From Thalassobaculum fulvum (GTDB lineage Bacteria; Pseudomonadota; Alphaproteobacteria; Thalassobaculales; Thalassobaculaceae): DNA of 63,189 bases. Of the stretch, positions 8,359-16,894 are shown in pieces (the stretch's first letter is position 1; each line of letters opens with the position of its first letter). The notes under the pieces are model-generated. The model was not told where the DNA came from and ran no database searches. It was given only the letters and a program-made list of their open reading frames with translations. Position numbers and translations under genes: made by a program. The stretch spans positions 65,231 to 128,419 of the forward strand of contig NZ_BMZS01000012.1 in assembly GCF_014652915.1 (NCBI RefSeq). Reading direction: 5' to 3'.

Positions 8359-9000
8359 ATGTCACCCGGGTCCCGCCAGTCCGCCGATACGCAGTTGCGC
8401 CGCGACGTGCCGATCGAGCCCGCGGCCACCGCGTTGCTGCTGGTCGACGTTCAGAACCTGGAGATCTCGGATCCGATCCGCCGCGAGCAGCCGGCCTTCG
8501 TCGCCGATCTCGAAACCCGGGTAGTGCCGAACATCGCCCGGCTGGTCGACGCCGCCCGCGGCGCCGGGATCGAGGTGGTCTACACGGTCATCGAGAGCCT
8601 GACCCGCGACGGCCGCGACCGCAGCCTCGACCACAAGCTCTCGGGGATCCTGGTGCCGAAGGGTGCGTGGGAGGCCGGGGTGATCGCCGCGGTCGCGCCG
8701 GGTCCGGACGACATCGTGCTGCCTAAGACCTCGTCCGGGGTCTTCAACTCGACCAACATCGACTACGTCCTGCGCAACCTGGGTGTCCGCCACCTGATCG
8801 TGGTCGGGCTGCTGACCGACCAGTGCGTCGACATGGCGGTGCGGGACGCCGCCGACCGCGGCTACTACACGGTCTGCGTGGCCGACTGCTGCAGCACCTA
8901 CGGCGAAGAGCGCCACGCCGCCGCGCTGCGGGCGTTCGGCGGCTACTGTCGGACCGTCTCCCTGGACGCCATGCTGGCGGAGATCGCCGGCGCCCGTTAG
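8359..9000 (+). CDS. Isochorismatase-family cysteine hydrolase
   Basis: A 213-residue cysteine hydrolase resembling N-carbamoylsarcosine amidase-type and nicotinamidase-type enzymes. The triad is visible: Asp30 in LLLVDVQN, Lys123 in LPKTSSGVF and Cys156 in LLTDQCVDMAVRDA. The SGVFNSTNIDYVLRNLGV segment is typical of the family. No clear Shine-Dalgarno is seen, so the ATG could be off by a few codons. The gene ends 20 bp from the convergent aldo/keto reductase. The substrate cannot be given, but amide hydrolysis fits the other nitrogen-scavenging genes in the window. Confidence 0.87.
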   Translation: MSPGSRQSADTQLRRDVPIEPAATALLLVDVQNLEISDPIRREQPAFVADLETRVVPNIARLVDAARGAGIEVVYTVIESLTRDGRDRSLDHKLSGILVPKGAWEAGVIAAVAPGPDDIVLPKTSSGVFNSTNIDYVLRNLGVRHLIVVGLLTDQCVDMAVRDAADRGYYTVCVADCCSTYGEERHAAALRAFGGYCRTVSLDAMLAEIAGAR

Positions 9001-9020
9001 GGCCGGTCAGCCGGGATCGG

Positions 9021-10049
9021 TCAGCCGGGGATGGGGGCGTCGGGCCGCAGCAACCCCTCGGCCACCAACTCGCTCCACAGCGCCGCCGGGACCGCGGTGT
9101 CGAACGCCGCGACGTTGCGGGCGACCTCCGCCGGCGTGACCATGCCCAGGACGACCGAGGCGACCGCCGGGTGCCCGAGCGGGAACCGGGCGGCGGCGAC
9201 CGCCAGGGGGGTGCCGTGGCGGCGGCATACCGCCTCGATCCGGCCGACCCGCTCCAGGATGTCCGGCGGCGCCGGGCGGTAGTTGTACAGCGCCCCCTCG
9301 ACCGGCCCGGTGGCCAGGACGCCCGAGTTGAACACCCCGCCCATCAGCACGGCGATGCCCTTGTCGTCGGCCAGCGGCAGGAAGTCGTCGAGCGCGCCCT
9401 GCTCCAGCAGCGAATAGCGGCCGGCCAGCAGCACCGCGTCGATGTCGCCGGCACGGGCGAAGCGGGCGGCCATCGCGGCTTCGTTGAGGCCGACGCCGAT
9501 GGCCCGGATCACGCCCTCGGAACGCAGCCGCTCGAGGGCAGGATAGGCGCCGTCCATGGCCTCGGCGAAGCGGGCGTCGACCGCCTCCGCCCCGTGCGTC
9601 CAGCCGTCGACGTCGTGGATCAGCACGATGTCGACGCGGTCGGTGCCGAGCAGCAGCAGCGACTGCTCGAGCGACCGCATGGCGCCGTCGTAGGAGTAGT
9701 CGAAGCGCGGGACGAAGGGCAGGGCGTCGACGTAGCGGGCCCGGCCGCTGCCGCCGAGGCCGGCATCGCCGCGCGCCGGCTCCAGGATGCGGCCGACCTT
9801 GGTCGACAGCACGACCCGGTCGCGGCCGGTGCGCCGCAGCGCGGTGCCGATGCGCGCCGCCGACAGCCCCTGGCCATACAGCGGCGAGGTGTCGAGCAGG
9901 CTGGCGCCGGCGTCGATCGCCGCGGTCACCGCCGCGACCGCCTCGGCATCGTCCAGCCGCCGGTTGAGGTTGCCCAGGGGGGCGCCGCCGAAACCGAGGC
10001 GCGACAGGGAGAGGCCGGTTCGCGGGTGCCGGAACAGGTCGATGGCCAT
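9021..10049 (-). CDS. Aldo/keto reductase
   Basis: A 342-residue TIM-barrel NAD(P)H-dependent oxidoreductase of the subgroup containing D-threo-aldose/L-fucose dehydrogenases. The catalytic Asp and Tyr are in LLDTSPLYGQGLSAARIG, the Lys in STKVGRI, and the His in IHDVDGWTHG. It opens with the usual RLGFGGAPLGNL. The ATG at 10049 has AGGAGAA about 5 bp ahead, which decides the start over codons further upstream. The large non-coding gap follows upstream. Confidence 0.88.
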   Translation of the reverse strand: MAIDLFRHPRTGLSLSRLGFGGAPLGNLNRRLDDAEAVAAVTAAIDAGASLLDTSPLYGQGLSAARIGTALRRTGRDRVVLSTKVGRILEPARGDAGLGGSGRARYVDALPFVPRFDYSYDGAMRSLEQSLLLLGTDRVDIVLIHDVDGWTHGAEAVDARFAEAMDGAYPALERLRSEGVIRAIGVGLNEAAMAARFARAGDIDAVLLAGRYSLLEQGALDDFLPLADDKGIAVLMGGVFNSGVLATGPVEGALYNYRPAPPDILERVGRIEAVCRRHGTPLAVAAARFPLGHPAVASVVLGMVTPAEVARNVAAFDTAVPAALWSELVAEGLLRPDAPIPG

Positions 10050-10786
10050 GCGGTTCTCCTCTGCGTCTGCGGCGGTGTGCGGTCGGACCGCAGCATACAA
10101 CGCCGCGGAACGCCCGAGTCGACGCAGTGGCGGCTACGGCGAACCGGGGTGGCGGAACCGGTGCGGCGCCCTGGACGAAGGGTGGGGCGCGGTGACGCAC
10201 CGTCGCTCCGGGGCTCCTTCGGCATCGCCGGTACCGCGCCGGCAAGTGTCTGGATTCCGGGACCGATCACGGCAAACAAGCGCGTGAGGGCGGTGGCGGG
10301 CACCGTCATCCGCACTACGTGAGAAAGGGCCGGGCCGGGGCCCGGTCGGCAAGGTGGGGTCGCAGCCGGGTGTCATACTGTGCCATACTGACGCCATGAG
10401 ATGCCCTTGTTGTCGACGTATCAGTGATTAAGTGTTTCTTAAGGGGCGTCAGAGGACGATAGAGTCGATAGGACGGGGTTAGCGTTTGTCGAAATAAAGA
10501 CAAAAGACACATCAAGTGTCCTGGTCGCGGAATGGCGATGACTGTTTCGCACGCGGAGGGGGAAGCCGACTGAAGAGGCGGGTTCCGAATGCCTGGACCA
10601 GAGACTGACCGGATTTTCGTGAGCGACCGCGGCCGAGCGCCGGACCGAGCCACAAAGAAGACTTCAAAAGACTCGATGGTGCGGACCCGGTGGGGTCTCG
10701 GCCCTGCCGCCGACGCCGCGGCGGTTCAGGCTCGATCTGACGAGGCCGCGGAGCGCGGTCGCGTGGTGGCCACCATGGAGTGAGGC
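10050..10786. other. 737-bp intergenic region upstream of the prkA operon
   Basis: I see no convincing gene here; open frames in it have no family features. It separates the divergent aldo/keto reductase and prkA genes and includes a stretch (about 10420-10520) clearly richer in A/T than its surroundings. That stretch holds a CtrA-type box and an inverted repeat GACAC-N5-GTGTC (10506-10520). The short sequence CATACTG occurs twice in direct orientation 11 bp apart (10373 and 10384). A 64-codon frame (10589-10783) stops 3 bp before prkA but has no recognisable content. Confidence 0.6.
10428..10442. promoter_or_regulatory. CtrA-type box (TTAA-N7-TTAA)
   Basis: Exact match to the full alphaproteobacterial CtrA consensus, TTAA GTGTTTC TTAA, in an A/T-rich patch 345 bp upstream of prkA. 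CtrA is the response regulator that controls cell-cycle or motility genes in this class. Its use here is inference; the distance to prkA implies a long leader or regulation from afar. Confidence 0.5.
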
Positions 10787-12733
10787 ATGAGCGTCATGAA
10801 CGACGTTTTTTCCGAGTACGCCGAGACCTATCAGACCCGCAAGGAGTCGGAGCTGAGTCTGATGGAGTACCTGGAGCTCTGCGGCACCGACCCGATGGCG
10901 TGCGCGTCCGCAGCCGAGCGGATGGTCGCGGCGATCGGCGAGCCCGAGGTCGTCGACACCTCCAGGGACGCCCGGCTCGGCCGCATCTTCATGAACCGCA
11001 CCATCAAGGTCTACCCGGCGTTCCACGACTTCTACGGCATGGAGGACACCGTCGAACGGCTGGTCGGCTATTTCCGCTACGCCGCCCAGGGGCTGGAGGA
11101 GCGCAAGCAGATCCTCTACCTGCTCGGCCCGGTCGGCGGCGGCAAGTCGTCGCTCGCCGAGCGTCTCAAGACCCTGATGGAGACCCACCCGATCTATGTT
11201 CTGAAGGCCGGCGACGACCTCAGCCCGGTGTTCGAGAGCCCGCTCGGGCTGTTCGACCCGGAGCGCATGGGCGCCAAGTTCGAGGACCGTTTCGGCATCC
11301 CGCGGCGCAAGCTGACAGGCCTGATCTCGCCCTGGGCGGTCAAGCGGCTCGACGAGTTCGACGGCGATCTGACGAAGTTCAAGGTCGCCAAGGTCTATCC
11401 CTCCAAGCTGCGGCAGATCGGCGTCGCCAAGACCGAGCCCGGCGACGAGAACAACCAGGACGTCTCGACCCTGGTCGGCAAGGTCGACATCCGCAAGCTG
11501 GAGTACTTCAGCCAGAACGACCCGGACGCCTACAGCTACTCCGGCGGGCTGAACCGCACGACCCAGGGCCTGCTCGAGTTCGTCGAGATGTTCAAGGCCC
11601 CGATCAAGGTGCTGCACCCGCTGCTGACCGCCACCCAGGAGGGCAACTACGTCGGCACCGAGAACATCGGCGCCATGCCGTTCCAGGGCATCATCCTGGC
11701 GCACTCCAACGAGTCCGAGTGGCAGAGCTTCCGCAACAACCGCAACAACGAGGCGTTCCTGGACCGGGTGTCGGTCATCAAGGTGCCGTACTGCCTGCGG
11801 GTCCAGGAAGAGCAGAAGATCTACGAGAAGCTGATCGCCAACAGCGAGCTGGCGGACGCCGCCTGCGCGCCCGGCACCCTGGAGATGCTGGCCCGCTTCA
11901 GCGTGATGACCCGGCTGCGCGAGCACGAGAACTCCGACCTGTACTCCAAGATGCGGGTCTATGACGGCGAGAGCCTGAAGGACACCGAGCCGAAGGCGAA
12001 GTCGATCCTGGAGTACCGCGACGCCGCCGGGGTCGACGAGGGCATGGAGGGGCTGTCGACCCGGTTCGCCTTCAAGGTGCTGTCCAAGACCTTCAACTAC
12101 GACGCCAAGGAGGTGGCGGCCGATCCGGTCCACCTGATGTATATGCTGGAGCAGGCGGTCCGGCACGAGCAGTTCCCGGAGGATGCCGAGCGCCGCTACC
12201 TTGAGATGATCAAGAGCGAGCTCGGCGCGCGCTATGCCGAGTACATCGGCAACGAGATCCAGAAGGCCTATCTGGAATCCTACAACGATTACGGCCAGAA
12301 CCTGTTCGACCGCTATCTCGACTATGCCGACGCCTGGGTCGAGGACCACGACTTCAAGGACCCGGACACCGGCCAGATGATGGACCGCGAGCTGCTGAAC
12401 CAGGAGCTCAGCAAGATCGAGAAGCCGGCCGGCATCGCCAACCCGAAGGACTTCCGCAACGAGGTGGTGAAGTTCGCGCTGCGGGCGCGGGCGCAGAACG
12501 CCGGCAAGAACCCGTCCTGGACCTCCTACGAGAAGATCCGCGACGTCATCGAGCGCCGGATGTTCAGCCAGGTCGAGGACCTGCTGCCGGTGATCAGCTT
12601 TGGGACCAAGAAGGAGTCGGAGACCGAGCGTAAGCACGCCGAGTTTGTCGAGCGCATGGTGGCCCGCGGCTATACCGAGCGCCAGGTCCGCCGGCTCGTC
12701 GAATGGTACATGCGCGTCAAGCAGGCCGGCTGA
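10787..12733 (+). CDS. prkA: PrkA-type serine protein kinase (YeaG family)
   Basis: A 648-residue AAA+-like protein kinase, the usual length of the family. The Walker A motif GPVGGGKSS is at residues 114-122, after the conserved KVYPAFHDFYGMEDTVERLVGYF segment; the C-terminal half holds the kinase-homology region. PrkA/YeaG acts with YeaH and SpoVR in stationary-phase and nutrient-stress responses in Enterobacteria and in sporulation in Bacillus. GGAG and GAGG lie just ahead of the ATG. It heads a three-gene operon with yeaH 22 bp downstream. A CtrA-type box lies in the long upstream region. Confidence 0.96.
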   Translation: MSVMNDVFSEYAETYQTRKESELSLMEYLELCGTDPMACASAAERMVAAIGEPEVVDTSRDARLGRIFMNRTIKVYPAFHDFYGMEDTVERLVGYFRYAAQGLEERKQILYLLGPVGGGKSSLAERLKTLMETHPIYVLKAGDDLSPVFESPLGLFDPERMGAKFEDRFGIPRRKLTGLISPWAVKRLDEFDGDLTKFKVAKVYPSKLRQIGVAKTEPGDENNQDVSTLVGKVDIRKLEYFSQNDPDAYSYSGGLNRTTQGLLEFVEMFKAPIKVLHPLLTATQEGNYVGTENIGAMPFQGIILAHSNESEWQSFRNNRNNEAFLDRVSVIKVPYCLRVQEEQKIYEKLIANSELADAACAPGTLEMLARFSVMTRLREHENSDLYSKMRVYDGESLKDTEPKAKSILEYRDAAGVDEGMEGLSTRFAFKVLSKTFNYDAKEVAADPVHLMYMLEQAVRHEQFPEDAERRYLEMIKSELGARYAEYIGNEIQKAYLESYNDYGQNLFDRYLDYADAWVEDHDFKDPDTGQMMDRELLNQELSKIEKPAGIANPKDFRNEVVKFALRARAQNAGKNPSWTSYEKIRDVIERRMFSQVEDLLPVISFGTKKESETERKHAEFVERMVARGYTERQVRRLVEWYMRVKQAG

Positions 12734-12755
12734 GCCGGAGGAGGCGGTCCGAACG

Positions 12756-14039
12756 ATGCAGATCATCGACCGGCGTCGCAATCCCCAGGGCAAGAGCCTG
12801 TCGAACCGGCAGCGCTTTCTGAGACGGGCCAAGCGGCAGATCACCGAGGCGGTCCGCGAGGCGTCGGCGCAGCGTCGTATCCGCGACGTCGCCGACGGCG
12901 AGCGGATCGTGATCCCGACCGACGGCCTGGCAGAGCCGCGGTTCCATCACGACCCCGCGACCGGGCACCAGGAAGGGGTGATGCCCGGCAACAAGAAGTT
13001 CCACGAGGGCGACCGGATCCCGCGTCCGGGCGGCGGCGGCGGCGAGGCCGGGCGCGAAGGCAGCCCGGACGGCGACGGGGCCGACGCGTTCGGCTTCGTG
13101 CTGTCGCGCGACGAGTTCCTCGACATCTTCCTCGAGGACCTCGAGCTGCCCGACCTGATGAAGAAGACAGTCAGCCGGACCGAGAGCACGACGCCGGAGC
13201 GCGCAGGCTTCGCGACCTCGGGCGCGCCCGCCAACATCAATCTGCTGCGCACCATGCGCAACAGCCTGTCGCGCCGGATCGCCCTGCGCCGGCCGAGCAA
13301 CGAGGAACTGGACGCCCTGCGGGCCGAGATCGCCGAGCTGGAACGCTCGGAGCCCGGGAGCCGCCGGCTCGAGGAGGCGCGGATCCGGCTGGCCTTCCTG
13401 GAGCGCAGGACCCGCGAGATCCCCTACCTCGACCCGATGGACATCCGCTTCAACCGGTTCGAGGCGGTGCCCAAGCCGATCACCCGGGCGGTCATGTTCT
13501 GCCTGATGGACGTGTCGGGATCGATGTCGGAAGCGATGAAGGACCTCGCCAAGCGGTTCTTCATGCTGCTCTACCTGTTCATCCAGCGCCGCTATCGCCA
13601 CGTCGAGATCGTCTTCATCCGCCACACCCACAAGGCGGAGGAGGTCGACGAGGACACCTTCTTCTACAGCCGCGAGACCGGCGGCACGGTGGTCTCGACC
13701 GCCCTGGTCGAGATGCGCCGGGTGATCGCCGAGCGGTTCCCGGTGTCCGACTGGAACATCTATGCGGCCCAGGCCTCGGACGGCGACAACCTGACCGCCG
13801 ACGGCCCGGAGGTGGCGGCGATCCTGGACCGCGACATCCTGCCGATCACCCAGTACTTCGCCTATGTCGAGGTGTCCGGCGGGGTCGGCGAACTGCTGAA
13901 GACCGATTCCAACCTGTGGCGGTCCTACGCGCCGTTCGCCACCACCCACGCCAATTTCGCCGCCCGCCGGGTGGCCGACCGGGGCGACATCTACCCGGTG
14001 TTCCGCGACCTGTTCACCCCGGAGAGCCAGAGTGTGTAG
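12756..14039 (+). CDS. yeaH: YeaH/DUF444 family protein
   Basis: A 427-residue DUF444 protein, the invariable companion of PrkA. It begins MQIIDRRRNPQGKSLSNRQRF, has a Gly-rich linker (PGGGGGEAGREG) and a C-terminal von Willebrand A-like fold with a MIDAS-type D-V-S-G-S-M motif in CLMDVSGSMSEAMK. GGAGGAGG 11 bp ahead of ATG 12756 fixes the start, although the frame is open upstream inside prkA. Its stop overlaps the GTG start of spoVR by 8 bp, which implies coupled translation. The molecular activity is unknown. Confidence 0.95.
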   Translation: MQIIDRRRNPQGKSLSNRQRFLRRAKRQITEAVREASAQRRIRDVADGERIVIPTDGLAEPRFHHDPATGHQEGVMPGNKKFHEGDRIPRPGGGGGEAGREGSPDGDGADAFGFVLSRDEFLDIFLEDLELPDLMKKTVSRTESTTPERAGFATSGAPANINLLRTMRNSLSRRIALRRPSNEELDALRAEIAELERSEPGSRRLEEARIRLAFLERRTREIPYLDPMDIRFNRFEAVPKPITRAVMFCLMDVSGSMSEAMKDLAKRFFMLLYLFIQRRYRHVEIVFIRHTHKAEEVDEDTFFYSRETGGTVVSTALVEMRRVIAERFPVSDWNIYAAQASDGDNLTADGPEVAAILDRDILPITQYFAYVEVSGGVGELLKTDSNLWRSYAPFATTHANFAARRVADRGDIYPVFRDLFTPESQSV

Positions 14040-15594
14040 CGCCGCGACACCGTTGCCGGACACGCCGCTGCTGTTCGCCGAGGCCGACTGGTCCTACGAC
14101 GCGCTGCAGCGGGCCTATGACGCGATCCAGGAGATCGCGATCGGCGAGCTCGGCCTGGACGTGTACCCGAACCAGATCGAGGTCATCACCGCCGAGCAGA
14201 TGCTCGACGCCTACGCCTCGATCGGCATGCCGCTGATGTACCAGCACTGGTCCTTCGGGAAGCACTTCGCCTACAACGAGATGCTGTACCGCAAGGGCGC
14301 CCGCGGGCTGGCCTACGAGATCGTCATCAACTCGAGCCCCTGCATCAGCTACATCATGGAGGACAACTCCATGGCGATGCAGGCGCTGGTGATGGCGCAC
14401 GCCGCCTTCGGCCACAACCACTTCTTCAAGAACAACAACCTGTTCCGGCAGTGGACCGACGCCGAGGCGATCCTCGACTACATGCAGTTCGCCAAGGCCT
14501 ACATCGCCCGCTGCGAGGAGCGCTACGGCGCCCGCGAGGTCGAGCGGGTGCTGGACGCCGCCCACGCCCTGATGGATCACGGCGTGAACCGCTACCAGCG
14601 CAAGCGCCGGGTCAGCCCGAAATCCACCGAGCAGCGGGCGCGCGACCGGTTGCGCTACGCCGAGCAGAGCTACGACGACCTCTGGCAGCGCACCAACCCG
14701 CTCGATACCCCGCGCGAGCCGGACGCCGGCTGGCGCGAGGAGGACCTGCGCGGCATGCAGCCGGTGCCGCTGCCGGAGGAGAACCTCCTGTATTTCCTGG
14801 AGAAGATGGCCCCGAAGCTGGCGCCCTGGAAGCGCGAGGTCCTGCGCATCGTCCGGCAGGTCGCGCAGTACTTCTATCCCCAGAAGCAGACCAAGGTCAT
14901 GAACGAGGGCTGCGCCACCTACGTTCACTACCGGATCATGAACCGGCTGCACGAGAAGGGGCTGCTGTCGGACGGCGGCATGCTGGAGTTCCTGCACTCG
15001 CACTCGTCGGTGATCTTCCAGCCCGACTTCGACGACAAGCGCTACTCAGGGATCAATCCCTACGCCCTCGGTTTCGAGATGATGACCGACATCGAGCGCA
15101 TCTGCGAGCGGCCGACCGACGAGGACCGGCAGTGGTTCCCGGCAATCGCCGGCAACGGCGATGCCATGGGCACCCTCAAGGACGCGTGGGCGAACTACCG
15201 CGACGAGAGCTTCGTGCTGCAGTTCCTGAGCCCCACGGTCATGCGGCGCTTCAAGATGTTCCGGTTGAGCGCCGGCGAGGACGACTCGGACTACGTGGTC
15301 GAGGCGATTCACAACGAGCGCGGCTACCACAAGATCCGCAAGTCGCTGGCGCGCCGCTACGACGTCGCCCTGACCGACCCCAACATCCAGGTCGTCGAGG
15401 CCAATCTCGACGGCGACCGGACGCTGGTGCTTCGACACGAGGCGATCGGGGGGCGTCTGCTCGACCGGGACGATGCCGCCGCCGTGCTGCAGCACGCGGC
15501 CAATCTGTGGGGATACCCGGTGGCGCTGGAGGAGGTCGACGCGGCCAGCCAGGCCATGCTCCGGGAGCATGACCGGGTCGAACCGATCGGGTGA
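14032..15594 (+). CDS. spoVR: SpoVR family protein (YcgB)
   Basis: A 520-residue SpoVR/YcgB protein, full length for the family. Conserved segments include YQHWSFGKHF, YEIVINSSPCISYIMEDN, the HAAFGHNHFFKNN segment and the NEGCATYVHYRIMNRL segment, rich in His, Asn and Glu. Biochemical function is unknown; it is required for spore cortex formation in Bacillus and linked to stress survival elsewhere. The GTG at 14032 overlaps the end of yeaH. As the third gene of the prkA-yeaH-spoVR operon it ends 17 bp before a convergent small gene. Confidence 0.95.
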   Translation: MCSAATPLPDTPLLFAEADWSYDALQRAYDAIQEIAIGELGLDVYPNQIEVITAEQMLDAYASIGMPLMYQHWSFGKHFAYNEMLYRKGARGLAYEIVINSSPCISYIMEDNSMAMQALVMAHAAFGHNHFFKNNNLFRQWTDAEAILDYMQFAKAYIARCEERYGAREVERVLDAAHALMDHGVNRYQRKRRVSPKSTEQRARDRLRYAEQSYDDLWQRTNPLDTPREPDAGWREEDLRGMQPVPLPEENLLYFLEKMAPKLAPWKREVLRIVRQVAQYFYPQKQTKVMNEGCATYVHYRIMNRLHEKGLLSDGGMLEFLHSHSSVIFQPDFDDKRYSGINPYALGFEMMTDIERICERPTDEDRQWFPAIAGNGDAMGTLKDAWANYRDESFVLQFLSPTVMRRFKMFRLSAGEDDSDYVVEAIHNERGYHKIRKSLARRYDVALTDPNIQVVEANLDGDRTLVLRHEAIGGRLLDRDDAAAVLQHAANLWGYPVALEEVDAASQAMLREHDRVEPIG

Positions 15595-15611
15595 CCCCGG
15601 ACGCGGCAGGG

Positions 15612-15923
15612 TCAGCGGGTCGCGTGCCGCGCCCGGGCGGTACGGCGCTTGTAGTCGGCCTGCCGCTTCGCGATCCGTGCGGCCAGGACGTCGCGGATCG
15701 CGACCATGTCGTCGACCTCGCCGGACTCGATGGCCTCCGAGGCCTCGTTGATCAGGGTCTCAGTGGTCCGGAGATCGTCCAGCGCACGACTGGTGGACGC
15801 CATGAACTGTTCGAGCGCATTGAGCTCGGAGGTGATGTTGGCGACAAGCGCCGAGGAGGCAGAGGCGGCGGCCGACAGAGCCCGGAGGTTGGCGCGAGGA
15901 AAGGGAACTACCGTGTTGCTCAT
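15612..15923 (-). CDS. Small hypothetical protein, helical
   Basis: A 103-residue protein of no recognised family. It is rich in Ala, Ser and charged residues and predicted by eye to be mostly helical (for example ALDDLRTTETLINEASEAIES), with a basic C-terminus (KRQADYKRRTARARHATR). No signal peptide or membrane segment. The Shine-Dalgarno is weak (GGGG). Support for coding is the clean start, the amphipathic pattern and the position in an otherwise empty gap converging on spoVR. Confidence 0.55.
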   Translation of the reverse strand: MSNTVVPFPRANLRALSAAASASSALVANITSELNALEQFMASTSRALDDLRTTETLINEASEAIESGEVDDMVAIRDVLAARIAKRQADYKRRTARARHATR

Positions 15924-16167
15924 CGACTGCCCCGAAGCGTGTGATGGATTGTCGGAGGAACCAGGTCGGATGGGATCGCCGACCTCAATTCAGAGCGGTG
16001 CTGCCCGCTTGCGCGAAGCAGAACCGATGAGAAACCGTAGCATTTGAGTAAATTGGCGGGATATCCGTAGATTCCCGTAAGGACCGCGAGGCCCTGTGCA
16101 ACCGTCTGTTACGGGGGCGGCGGCGGGGCAGGTCTCCCCGACCGCCGAAGCAACGGAAGACTCGATC

Positions 16168-16782
16168 ATGGCTTCATCCCGCGACCACTGGGACGAAACG
16201 TACCGGACGAAAGCGGAAACGCTGGTCAGCTGGTACCAGCCGAGCCCGGAACGCTCCCTTGCGCTGATCGGGTCGGTGGCGCCGTCGCGGTCCGCCGGGA
16301 TCATCGACATCGGCGGCGGGGCGTCCCGGCTGATCGACGGGCTGTTGGCCGAGGGCTACGGCGATCTCACCGTGCTGGACATTTCGACGGTCGCGCTCGA
16401 CCGGGCCAAGGCCCGCCTCGGGCCTCGCGCCGAGACGGTGAACTGGATCGCCGCGGATATCGCGCGATGGCGGCCGTCAAGGATCTGGGACGTCTGGCAC
16501 GACCGCGCCGTCTTCCATTTCCTGACCGAGCGGCCGGCGCAGGAGGCCTACATCGCCGCCCTGATGCAGGCGACCCGGGCCGGCTCGGCGGTGGTGATCG
16601 CGACATTCGCGCCGACCGGCCCGGAGCGCTGCAGCGGGCTGCCCGTGCAACGCTACGACGCGTCGGCCCTGGCGGCCCGCCTGGGTGCCGACTTCGAGCT
16701 CGTCGCGCAGGCGGAAGAAGCCCATGTCACGCCGGCCGGCGCGACCCAGGACTTCCAGTATGGCGTGTTCCGGCGTCGCTAG
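16168..16782 (+). CDS. Class I SAM-dependent methyltransferase
   Basis: A 204-residue methyltransferase. It opens with RDHWDETYRTKAETLVSWYQPSP, a pattern seen in small thiopurine/tellurite-type methyltransferases. SAM-binding motif I is IIDIGGGASRLIDGLL, followed by LTVLDISTVALDRAK and VWHDRAVFHFLTE. ATG 16168 is preferred to an ATG at 16096 because conserved sequence begins directly after it. A pair of strong palindromes separates it from the convergent ParA gene. The substrate is unknown. Confidence 0.82.
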   Translation: MASSRDHWDETYRTKAETLVSWYQPSPERSLALIGSVAPSRSAGIIDIGGGASRLIDGLLAEGYGDLTVLDISTVALDRAKARLGPRAETVNWIAADIARWRPSRIWDVWHDRAVFHFLTERPAQEAYIAALMQATRAGSAVVIATFAPTGPERCSGLPVQRYDASALAARLGADFELVAQAEEAHVTPAGATQDFQYGVFRRR

Positions 16783-16789
16783 CGCAGAT

Positions 16790-16817
16790 CGCGACCGGAT
16801 GGAACCATCCGGTCGCG
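16790..16817. terminator. 13-bp-stem hairpin, probable bidirectional terminator
   Basis: CGCGACCGGATGG and its complement are separated by AA, giving a perfect palindrome 8 bp after the methyltransferase stop codon; a real loop would open 1-2 of the inner pairs. No T-tract follows closely. It lies between convergent genes, so it can serve both strands. Confidence 0.6.
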
Positions 16818-16842
16818 TGAATCTGCTCTATCTTCAATGCTT

Positions 16843-16894
16843 TAGAGGCTGATTCGCCGATCGCATCGATTCGATGCGATCGGATCAGGCTCTA
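16843..16894. repeat. Nested palindrome at the 3' end of the ParA gene
   Basis: An inner perfect 13+1+13 palindrome (16857-16883, arm CCGATCGCATCGA) is flanked by an outer inverted repeat TAGAGGCTGAT/ATCAGGCTCTA (10 of 11 match, 16843-16853 and 16884-16894). The outer right arm contains the ParA stop codon. It looks like a REP-type element or terminator, different in sequence from the GTGGGT repeats elsewhere in the window. Confidence 0.6.

Noticed and set aside
5700-8726. Plus-strand open frame of about 1000 codons
   Set aside because: It is antisense to the HhH, GMC and PAS genes and has no domain-like segments; long empty frames are common at this base composition.
10526-10550. TGGC...GC pattern before prkA as a sigma-54 promoter
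   Set aside because: The distance between the GG and GC elements is 3 bp too long for a -24/-12 promoter.
10589-10783. 64-codon frame ending 3 bp before prkA
   Set aside because: No Shine-Dalgarno, no family features and Arg/Ala-rich composition typical of chance frames at this G+C; kept only as part of the gap description.
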